DNA of 64,000 bases from Rhodoferax sp. (GTDB lineage Bacteria; Pseudomonadota; Gammaproteobacteria; Burkholderiales; Burkholderiaceae_C). The stretch is taken from positions 21,210 through 85,209 of the forward strand of contig NZ_JAMPYG010000015.1 of assembly GCF_023700745.1 (NCBI RefSeq), read 5' to 3'. Shown piece by piece: positions 56,765 through 64,000 of this stretch. The position numbers and the translations under genes were made by a program. Position 1 is the stretch's first letter; the number at the start of each line of letters is the position of its first letter. The notes beneath the pieces were generated by a model that did not search any database, was not told where the DNA came from, and saw nothing but the letters and a program-made list of their open reading frames with translations.

Positions 56765-58288
56765 GTGATTTCCGAACCTGAATTCAATGCTTTAAGCGCC
56801 CAGGGCTTCAACCGCATTCCGGTGGTGGCGCAAGCCTTTGCCGACCTGGAAACGCCGCTCTCGCTTTACCTCAAACTGGCCAACAATGCGCCCTTCAGCT
56901 TCTTGCTCGAATCGGTGGTGGGCGGCGAACGTTTCGGCCGTTACAGCTTCATTGGCCTGCCCGCGCGCACCTTCCTGCGCGCCAGTGACTTTGGCGCCGC
57001 GGCACGCACCGAGGTGGTGACCGATGGCGTGGTGGTGGAAACCTCCCGTGCCAATCCGCTCGACTTCATTGCCGATTACCAAAAGCGCTTCAAGGTCGCG
57101 TTGCAGCCCGGCATGCCGCGCTTTTGCGGTGGACTGGCGGGTTACTTTGGTTATGACGCCGTACGCTACATCGAGAAAAAGCTGCAGGCTTCGTGCCCGC
57201 CTGACGCGCTGGGATGCCCTGACATTTTGCTGCTGCAGTGCGAGGAACTCGCCGTCATCGACAACCTGTCGGGCAAGCTCTACCTGATGGTCTATGCTGA
57301 CCCGGCCCAGCCGCAAGCCTACCAGCGTGCCACCGAGCGGCTGGCGCAACTCAAGGAGCGCCTGAACCAACCGGTGCGCGCGCCGCAGGTGCTGGCCAGT
57401 GCGGGCGAGCCGGCGGTGCGTGACTTTGCCAAGGCCGACTACATCGCTGCCGTGGAGCGCGCCAAGGAACTGATTGCCGGTGGTGACTTCATGCAGGTGC
57501 AGGTGGGCCAGCGCATTAAAAAGCCCTACAGCCAGTCGCCGCTGAGCCTGTACCGTGCGCTGCGCTCGCTCAATCCGAGCCCCTACATGTATTACTACAA
57601 CTTCAGCGGTGCCACGGCAGATGGGTCCGACTTTCATGTGGTGGGTGCCAGCCCCGAAATCCTGGTGCGCCAGGAGCAGGTCACGCAGGATGGCCAGGCC
57701 GTGCAAAAAATCACCATCCGTCCACTCGCCGGCACCCGTCCGCGCGGCACCACGCCCGAGGCAGACAAGGCCGCCGAGGTGGAACTCATCAACGACCCCA
57801 AGGAGCGCGCCGAGCATGTGATGCTGATCGACCTGGCGCGCAACGACATCGGCCGCATTGCCAAAATTGGCAGCGTCAAGGTGACCGACGCCTTTTGCGT
57901 CGAGCGCTACAGCCATGTGATGCACATCGTCAGCAACGTCGAAGGCACCCTGCTCGAGGGCATGACCAGCATGGACGTGCTCAAGGCCACCTTCCCGGCC
58001 GGTACGCTCACGGGCGCGCCCAAGGTGCACGCCATGGAGCTGATTGACCAGCTGGAGCCGACCAAGCGCGGCCTGTATGGCGGCGCCTGCGGCTACCTGA
58101 GCTACGCGGGTGACATGGACGTCGCCATTGCCATCCGCACCGGCATCATCAAGGACCAGATGCTTTATGTGCAGGCCGCCGCCGGTGTGGTGGCCGACAG
58201 CGTGCCCGAGATGGAGTGGCGCGAGACCGAAGCCAAGGCGCGGGCGTTGCTCAGGGCTGCTGAATTGGTGGAAGAAGGGCTGGAGTAA
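56765..58288 (+). CDS. trpE: anthranilate synthase component I
   Basis: This 507-residue enzyme has the feedback-site motif FSFLLESVVGGERFGRYSF near residue 50 and the chorismate-binding core (RPLAGTRPRG, AGTLTGAPKVHAMELID). It makes anthranilate from chorismate with glutamine-derived ammonia from TrpG. The GTG at 56765 is the start, with AGAAAG upstream. The 190-bp leader shows no Trp-rich peptide, so classic attenuation is not evident. The trpG gene starts 3 bp later. Confidence 0.96.
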   Translation: MISEPEFNALSAQGFNRIPVVAQAFADLETPLSLYLKLANNAPFSFLLESVVGGERFGRYSFIGLPARTFLRASDFGAAARTEVVTDGVVVETSRANPLDFIADYQKRFKVALQPGMPRFCGGLAGYFGYDAVRYIEKKLQASCPPDALGCPDILLLQCEELAVIDNLSGKLYLMVYADPAQPQAYQRATERLAQLKERLNQPVRAPQVLASAGEPAVRDFAKADYIAAVERAKELIAGGDFMQVQVGQRIKKPYSQSPLSLYRALRSLNPSPYMYYYNFSGATADGSDFHVVGASPEILVRQEQVTQDGQAVQKITIRPLAGTRPRGTTPEADKAAEVELINDPKERAEHVMLIDLARNDIGRIAKIGSVKVTDAFCVERYSHVMHIVSNVEGTLLEGMTSMDVLKATFPAGTLTGAPKVHAMELIDQLEPTKRGLYGGACGYLSYAGDMDVAIAIRTGIIKDQMLYVQAAAGVVADSVPEMEWRETEAKARALLRAAELVEEGLE

Positions 58289-58291
58289 GAC

Positions 58292-58897
58292 ATGAAAAAA
58301 ATCAAATTACTGATGGTCGACAACTACGACAGCTTCACCTACAACATCGTCCAGTACCTGGGCGAGTTGGGTGCAGAGGTCAGCGTGGCACGCAACGACG
58401 AAATCACCCTGGCCGACATGGATGCGCGCCTGGCTGCTGGGGACCTGGACCGGCTGGTTATTTCCCCTGGCCCTTGCTCGCCCGCCGAGGCCGGCATTTC
58501 GGTGGCTGCCATCCGGCACTTTGCCGGCAAGCTGCCCATCTTGGGCGTGTGCCTGGGTCATCAGGCGATTGGTGCTGCCTTTGGCGGCAAGATCATCCGG
58601 GCGCAGCAGCTGATGCACGGCAAGACCAGTGTGATTACCACCACGCAAGAGGGCGTGTTTGCCGGACTGCCCACGCAGTTCACGGTGAACCGCTACCACT
58701 CGCTGTCGATCGAGCGCGTCAGCTGTCCGGCCTGCCTGAAGGTGACGGCCTGGACCGATGACGGCGAAATCATGGGCATCCAGCACACCAGCCTCGACAT
58801 CGAAGGTGTGCAGTTTCATCCCGAGAGCATCCTGACCGAACACGGACACGCCATCCTGGCGAACTTCTTGAAACCTCGTGGGGTATACCATGCGTAA
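58292..58897 (+). CDS. trpG: anthranilate synthase component II (glutamine amidotransferase)
   Basis: This 201-residue class I amidotransferase has the nucleophile Cys87 in [14 protein letters not shown] and the His-Glu pair in [13 protein letters not shown]. It supplies ammonia to TrpE. It could also serve para-aminobenzoate synthesis, as single amphibolic subunits do. It lies 3 bp after trpE, and its stop lies inside the start region of ltaE (8-base overlap). Confidence 0.95.
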   Translation: MKKIKLLMVDNYDSFTYNIVQYLGELGAEVSVARNDEITLADMDARLAAGDLDRLVISPGPCSPAEAGISVAAIRHFAGKLPILGVCLGHQAIGAAFGGKIIRAQQLMHGKTSVITTTQEGVFAGLPTQFTVNRYHSLSIERVSCPACLKVTAWTDDGEIMGIQHTSLDIEGVQFHPESILTEHGHAILANFLKPRGVYHA

Positions 58898-59972
58898 AAC
58901 CGTTGATCTTCGCAGCGACACCGTCACGCAACCGACACCGGCCATGCGTGAGGCCATGCTGGCCGCACCACTCGGCGACGACGTCTTTGGCGACGACCCC
59001 AGCGTCAACGCACTGCAGGCGCGCATTGCCGACATCACCGGCAAAGAAGCGGCATTGTTCATGCCCACGGGCACGCAAAGCAACCTGTGTGCCCTGATGG
59101 CCCATTGCGAGCGCGGCGACGAGTACATCGTCGGCCAGCTTGCCCACACCTACCGTTTTGAGGGCGGTGGCGCGGCGGTGCTGGGCAGCATCCAGCCACA
59201 GCCGCTGACGCAAGGTACGACCGGCGAAATGCAGCTGGCTGACATCGGCGCTGCGATCAAACCCGACGACATCCACTTTGCCCGCACCCGCCTGCTGTGC
59301 CTGGAAAACACCTGGAACGGCCACCCGATGACGCTCGCCTACCTGGCGCAAGCAACCGGCCTGGCCCGCGAACGTGGCCTGGCCACCCACCTGGACGGCG
59401 CACGCCTGTTCAATGCCGCGGTCGTCACCCCCGAAGCGGGCGCCAGTGCCCATGCCGCGGCGCGGCACATTGCCGGCTATTTCGACAGCGTTTCGGTGTG
59501 CTTCAGCAAGGGCTTGGGCGCGCCGGTCGGCTCGGCGCTGTGCGGCTCGCGTGCCCTGATTGCCCGTGCGCTGCGCTGGCGCAAGATGCTGGGCGGCGGC
59601 ATGCGCCAGTCGGGCGTACTGGCCGCCGCGGCTTCTTACGCGCTGGACCACCATGTTGATCGTTTGGCGCACGACCATGCGCTGGCGCAGCGGCTGGCCC
59701 GGGGTCTGGCGGGCATCGACGCCCTGACGGTGCGCTCGGCACAGACCAACATCGTGTTTGTCGATGTCACCGGGGGCCATGGGCCGGCCTTGCTGGCGTA
59801 CCTGGCGCAGCAGGGCGTGCTGGCCACCGGCCTGATCGGCCTGCGTTTTGTCACCCATCTGGACGTGGACGAGGCGGGCATCGACCATGCCCTGGCCTGC
59901 ATTCACCAGTTTTTCAATGACCAGCCCGGCGCCACCGCGCGTGCGCCGGTCACCGGCACGGCTGTGTATTGA
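58890..59972 (+). CDS. ltaE: low-specificity L-threonine aldolase
   Basis: This 360-residue fold-type I PLP enzyme has [18 protein letters not shown] at the start and the Schiff-base lysine in [17 protein letters not shown]. It splits threonine or allo-threonine to glycine and acetaldehyde. Its ATG overlaps the trpG stop by 8 bases, so it is translated together with trpG. Its place inside the trp cluster is unusual and, with the LysE-type exporter after it, suggests a role in amino-acid balance. Confidence 0.92.
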   Translation: MRKTVDLRSDTVTQPTPAMREAMLAAPLGDDVFGDDPSVNALQARIADITGKEAALFMPTGTQSNLCALMAHCERGDEYIVGQLAHTYRFEGGGAAVLGSIQPQPLTQGTTGEMQLADIGAAIKPDDIHFARTRLLCLENTWNGHPMTLAYLAQATGLARERGLATHLDGARLFNAAVVTPEAGASAHAAARHIAGYFDSVSVCFSKGLGAPVGSALCGSRALIARALRWRKMLGGGMRQSGVLAAAASYALDHHVDRLAHDHALAQRLARGLAGIDALTVRSAQTNIVFVDVTGGHGPALLAYLAQQGVLATGLIGLRFVTHLDVDEAGIDHALACIHQFFNDQPGATARAPVTGTAVY

Positions 59973-59985
59973 ACCCCTTGATGCC

Positions 59986-60639
59986 ATGCCTGATACCCCC
60001 CAATTGCTGATGTTCATCGTGGCCGGCTGGCTGCTCAACCTGACACCCGGACCGGATGTGCTGTTCATCGTGAACCATGCCCTCAAAAGCGGCGTGCGCG
60101 CCGGCATGGTGGCGGCGCTGGGAATTGTCAGTGGCTGCTTTGTGCACGTGTTCGCCGCGGCCCTGGGTGTCGGCGCTTTACTGGCCACTTCGGCCATGGC
60201 GTTCACCGTGCTCAAGTGGGTTGGTGCCGCCTACCTGACGTGGATGGGCCTGCGCCTGCTGTTGTCGCGCCGGGGTGCTAGCGGCATCGTGCCCGCACAG
60301 CCGGTGCCGGAACAGGCGGCCGTTGACCTGTCTCGCATCTACCTGCGTGGCTTTCTGACCAATGTCCTCAATCCCAAAGTGGCCTTGTTCTTTCTGGCCT
60401 TCGTGCCGCAGTTCATCGCCCCCGGCGCCACCGACAAGGTGACTGCCTTTTTGCTGCTGGGCCTGCTGTTCAACCTGAACTCGCTGCCGATCAATTTTGG
60501 CTACGCCTGGCTCGCCGGATGGGCGGCCAACCGGGTGCAGGTGGTGCAGCACACCCTGCACTGGCTGGACCGCGTTGCCGGTACCCTGTTCATCGGTTTT
60601 GGCCTCAAGCTGGCCATGTCCGACAATCCCGCCCACTGA
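59986..60639 (+). CDS. LysE/RhtB-family amino acid exporter
   Basis: This 217-residue inner-membrane protein has the LysE signature ([40 protein letters not shown]) and about six helices, with [20 protein letters not shown] in the middle. Such proteins export threonine, homoserine, lysine or other amino acids. It starts 13 bp after ltaE and ends 17 bp before trpD. The pairing with threonine aldolase suggests export of threonine or glycine, but the substrate is not readable. Confidence 0.9.
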   Translation: MPDTPQLLMFIVAGWLLNLTPGPDVLFIVNHALKSGVRAGMVAALGIVSGCFVHVFAAALGVGALLATSAMAFTVLKWVGAAYLTWMGLRLLLSRRGASGIVPAQPVPEQAAVDLSRIYLRGFLTNVLNPKVALFFLAFVPQFIAPGATDKVTAFLLLGLLFNLNSLPINFGYAWLAGWAANRVQVVQHTLHWLDRVAGTLFIGFGLKLAMSDNPAH

Positions 60640-60656
60640 GTTTTCCAGAGATCACC

Positions 60657-61704
<1,048 letters not shown>

Positions 61705-61718
<14 letters not shown>

Positions 61719-61842
61719 TACCGACGGGGCTTGGCTTGCCATTGGTGTCTCGGTGCTGTTTATCGTCGCGGGGCTGGTGCTGCACCGCGTGTTCGTCAAC
61801 GTTTTAAAAAAAGGCTCGCAGGAGCCAAGCCAACATGACTGA
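61705..61842 (+). CDS. 45-residue membrane peptide inside the trp cluster
   Basis: This short gene encodes [20 protein letters not shown] and then one continued transmembrane helix (about 10-31) and a charged tail ending [11 protein letters not shown]. Its ATG overlaps the end of trpD by 14 bases in another frame, and its stop overlaps the start of trpC by 8 bases. It has the amino-acid makeup of a real small membrane protein and no competing gene on either strand. I recognise no family. Whether it is translated is an inference from this tight overlap. Confidence 0.65.
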
Positions 61843-62623
61843 TATTCTGGACAAAATTGTTGCGGTCAAGCGTGAAGAAGTCGCTGCCGCCCTGAAGCGC
61901 AAGTCGCTCGCCGCGATGCGCTTTGATGCCGAGAGCCGGGTGCTGACGCGTGACTTTACCGGCGCCCTGCGCGCCAAAATTGCCGCCGGCCAGCCCGCCG
62001 TGATTGCCGAAATCAAGAAAGCCAGCCCGTCCAAAGGCGTGCTGCGGACGGACTTCATTCCTGCCGACATTGCCCAAAGTTATGCCGAATATGGCGCAGC
62101 CTGCCTGTCGGTGTTGACCGATGCACCATTTTTCCAGGGCTGCATCGATTACCTCAAGCAGGCGCGGGCCTCCTGCCAACTGCCGGTGCTGCGCAAGGAT
62201 TTCATGGTGGACGCGTACCAGATCTACGAGTCGCGCGCTTGTGGGGCGGATGCTGTTTTGCTGATCGCTGCCTGCCTTGACGACGCGCAAATGAAGGACT
62301 TCGAGCAGATTGCCCGCAGCCTCGACATGGCGGTGCTGGTCGAGGTGCACGACGCGGCAGAACTGGCGCGCGTCCTCCAGCTCAAAACGCCGCTGATCGG
62401 CGTCAACAACCGCAACCTCAAGACCTTCGAGGTCTCGCTCGACACCACCCTGAGCCTGATGCGCGACATTCCGGCTGACCGGCTGCTGGTGTGCGAAAGC
62501 GGCATCCATAGCCGTGACGACGTGCTGCGCATGGGCGCTGCGGGGGTCAATGCCTTTCTGGTGGGCGAGGCCTTCATGCGCGCCGACGAGCCAGGTGAGG
62601 CACTGGCTGCGCTGTTTGGGTGA
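61835..62623 (+). CDS. trpC: indole-3-glycerol phosphate synthase
   Basis: This 262-residue TIM barrel has the substrate motifs [55 protein letters not shown] and [15 protein letters not shown]. It makes indole-3-glycerol phosphate in the fourth step of tryptophan synthesis. No PRAI (trpF) domain is fused. Its stop overlaps a GTG that could start ung, so ung may be co-transcribed. Confidence 0.96.
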   Translation: MTDILDKIVAVKREEVAAALKRKSLAAMRFDAESRVLTRDFTGALRAKIAAGQPAVIAEIKKASPSKGVLRTDFIPADIAQSYAEYGAACLSVLTDAPFFQGCIDYLKQARASCQLPVLRKDFMVDAYQIYESRACGADAVLLIAACLDDAQMKDFEQIARSLDMAVLVEVHDAAELARVLQLKTPLIGVNNRNLKTFEVSLDTTLSLMRDIPADRLLVCESGIHSRDDVLRMGAAGVNAFLVGEAFMRADEPGEALAALFG

Positions 62624-62628
62624 CCGCC

Positions 62629-63327
62629 ATGTCGCCCAGTCAATTGGCATCTGCCAACCCCGGGGACTGGCCGGTCGCAGCGGGCTGGCAAGTCCTGGTC
62701 GATCGTTTTTTTGAATCACAGGCGGGCGTCCAGCTGCTGACATTTTTGCGCCAGCGTCTGGCTGCGGGCGCTGTCATTTTTCCGCCACAACCCTTGCGTG
62801 CGCTTGAATTGACGGCGCCGGAATCGGTTCGGGTGGTGATTTTGGGGCAGGACCCCTACCATGGCCGCGGCCAGGCCGAAGGTCTGGCTTTTTCGGTGGC
62901 GCCAGGCGTGGCCTTGCCACCGTCCTTGCGCAATATTTTCAAGGAATTACAGCGCGACCTCGGCGAGCCCGTGCCACCGTTTCCCAGCCCGGGGGGCAGT
63001 CTGGTGCGCTGGGCGCGCCACGGCGTGTTGCTGCTCAACACCTGTTTGACCGTCGAGGAAGGGCGGCCTGCCAGCCATGCTGGAAAAGGTTGGGAGGTGT
63101 TGACCGATGCGATCATCAAGGATGTCTCCGATCACTCGGACCATGTGGTTTTTATGCTCTGGGGTAACCATGCCCAAAGCAAACGCAAGCTGATCGATGC
63201 TTCGCGTCACCTGATCCTGTGCGCCAATCACCCCTCGCCCTTGTCGGCATTGCGGCCACCGCTTCCATTTCTGGGGTGTGGACATTTCTCGCAGGCCAGG
63301 ACCTGGCGTGACCGGCATCCAAAATAG
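62629..63327 (+). CDS. ung: uracil-DNA glycosylase
   Basis: This 232-residue enzyme has the water-activating motif [20 protein letters not shown] (Asp75), [20 protein letters not shown] and the minor-groove loop [20 protein letters not shown] with its catalytic His. It removes uracil from DNA. The ATG at 62629 is used; GTG 62620 overlaps the trpC stop. The loop HPSPLSA is followed by a few extra prolines compared with the usual HPSPLSAYRGF, but the fold should be kept. Confidence 0.95.
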   Translation: MSPSQLASANPGDWPVAAGWQVLVDRFFESQAGVQLLTFLRQRLAAGAVIFPPQPLRALELTAPESVRVVILGQDPYHGRGQAEGLAFSVAPGVALPPSLRNIFKELQRDLGEPVPPFPSPGGSLVRWARHGVLLLNTCLTVEEGRPASHAGKGWEVLTDAIIKDVSDHSDHVVFMLWGNHAQSKRKLIDASRHLILCANHPSPLSALRPPLPFLGCGHFSQARTWRDRHPK

Positions 63328-63433
63328 CCCTTGTGTCGGTTTGCAAAATGGCGGTTTTGTTGCCAGGAGGCGGAAAAATACACAAAGAGTCGTGATGAAG
63401 TCAAACTTAATGGCATAATCCGGGGTTCACCGT

Positions 63434-63519
63434 GGAGAGGTGGCCGAGTGGTTAATGGCAGCAGACTGTAAATCTGCCCTCTTACGAGTACGCTGGTTCG
63501 AATCCAGCCCTCTCCACCA
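63434..63519 (+). tRNA. tRNA-Tyr (anticodon GTA)
   Basis: The acceptor stem GGAGAGG pairs with CCTCTCC, followed by A and an encoded CCA. The long variable arm (class II tRNA) and the anticodon GTA in ACTGTAAATC identify tRNA-Tyr. It is the first gene of the tyr-gly-thr-tuf cluster. Confidence 0.96.
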
Positions 63520-63583
63520 GTGTTAGAGATTGAATGTGGCACTGAAGCGCAGGCGCTGACGGGTTGACGGGTTCAGCTTCAAG

Positions 63584-63657
63584 GCGGGAGTAGTTCAATG
63601 GTAGAACCCTAGCCTTCCAAGCTAATGACGCGGGTTCGATTCCCGTCTCCCGCTCCA
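63584..63657 (+). tRNA. tRNA-Gly (anticodon TCC)
   Basis: GCGGGAG pairs with CTCCCGC, then T and an encoded CCA. The T-arm has GGTTCGATTCC and the anticodon TCC lies in CCTTCCAAGC. It is the second of three tRNAs before tuf. Confidence 0.96.
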
Positions 63658-63679
63658 GTGTGCACAATGCAGGTACATC

Positions 63680-63754
63680 GCCCATTTGGCTCAGTGGCAG
63701 AGCACTCCCTTGGTAAGGGAGAGGTCCCGGGTCCGATTCCCGGAATGGGCACCA
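63680..63754 (+). tRNA. tRNA-Thr (anticodon GGT)
   Basis: GCCCATT pairs with AATGGGC, followed by A and an encoded CCA. The anticodon is GGT in CTTGGTAAGG. It precedes tuf by 100 bp, the arrangement found in tyr-gly-thr-tufB operons of proteobacteria. Confidence 0.96.
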
Positions 63755-63854
63755 TTAATTTGGTGTTGTTGGATGTTGAGGTGTATTGCATCGGCTCAGG
63801 TTTAGGGTTGATGCTGTTTTTTTAATTTGACGGTCTTATTTTCGGAGTCTGAAA

Positions 63855-64000
63855 ATGGCAAAAGAAAAATTCACACGAACCAAGCCCCACGTCAACGTGG
63901 GCACCATCGGTCACGTTGACCATGGCAAAACCACGCTGACGGCGGCCATCACCACCGTGCTGGCAGCCAAATTTGGCGGTGCGGCCAAGGCCTACGACCA
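63855..64000 (+). CDS. tuf: elongation factor Tu, 5' part (cut by window end)
   Basis: The first 48 residues are visible: [20 protein letters not shown], then [20 protein letters not shown] with the GTP-binding P-loop [10 protein letters not shown]-Tu delivers aminoacyl-tRNA to the ribosome. The gene continues beyond the window. It is downstream of tRNA-Tyr, tRNA-Gly and tRNA-Thr, as in E. coli tufB. Confidence 0.97.
   Translation, partial: MAKEKFTRTKPHVNVGTIGHVDHGKTTLTAAITTVLAAKFGGAAKAYD

Noticed and set aside
58770..60215. 481-codon open frame on the minus strand
   Set aside because: It is antisense to trpG, ltaE and lysE, and its translation is Ala/Arg/Gln-rich without motifs.

Overview
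The window reads as a chromosomal segment of a beta-proteobacterium of the order Burkholderiales, most likely family Comamonadaceae and probably close to Rhodoferax or Polaromonas. The evidence is a split metH, a monomeric isocitrate dehydrogenase, an SAH riboswitch, a TAXI-TRAP system, glnK-amtB behind a sigma-54 promoter, a trp cluster ending in ung, and tRNA-Tyr/Gly/Thr leading into tuf. The genus is inferred from gene content only.

Layout. 1-5.1 kb is an eroded defence or mobile island: a hipBA toxin-antitoxin operon with three evenly spaced operators, the first ~58 codons of a BREX-type pglX gene, a beheaded unknown gene, and an intact IS21-family element (2456-5057). 5.1-9.5 kb holds a DctB-like sensor kinase, its FixJ-type regulator and a divergent DASS di/tricarboxylate transporter. 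9.5-11.84 kb is a second scar: a tyrosine-recombinase tail, an IS5-like trace, a GNAT-Rnk fusion gene and a truncated IS2-like element. 11.85-18.7 kb is one leftward acyl-CoA operon (substrate-binding protein, TetR, SDR, two MaoC proteins, acetoacetyl-CoA synthetase-like ligase, MDR oxidoreductase) behind a perfect 38-bp TetR palindrome. 18.97-20.2 kb is a Fur-type iron locus (bacterioferritin, DUF2325).

20.3-30.2 kb holds pepP, a murU-like gene and a D-amino-acid transaminase facing an RpiR regulator, a class III transaminase, a TAXI-TRAP transporter and an Asp/Glu racemase-fold enzyme. 30.2-41.6 kb holds glcEF without glcD, yqjD-E-K, an SMP-30 protein, a lipoprotein facing an XRE regulator, amtB-glnK, a ComM-type ATPase behind a LexA-like box, and an MFS permease.

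41.6-54.5 kb concerns one-carbon, sulfur and thiamine metabolism. The two halves of methionine synthase lie 6.7 kb apart, the C-terminal half behind an SAH riboswitch. Between them are icd, an oxidoreductase, a VF530 protein, an orphan ABC ATPase, and a TPP-riboswitch-controlled MFS permease coupled to an unknown P-loop NTPase. Next come a thiosulfate-type YeeE transporter with a 55-residue membrane peptide and a periplasmic rhodanese. 54.6-63.3 kb is recQ, then trpE-trpG-ltaE-lysE-trpD-(45-residue membrane peptide)-trpC-ung. The window ends with three tRNAs and the 5' part of tuf.

The strongest candidates for undescribed biology are the TPP-controlled MFS plus P-loop pair, the two small membrane proteins, the GNAT-Rnk fusion, and hipBA next to a BREX gene remnant. 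No CRISPR array or rRNA gene was seen.
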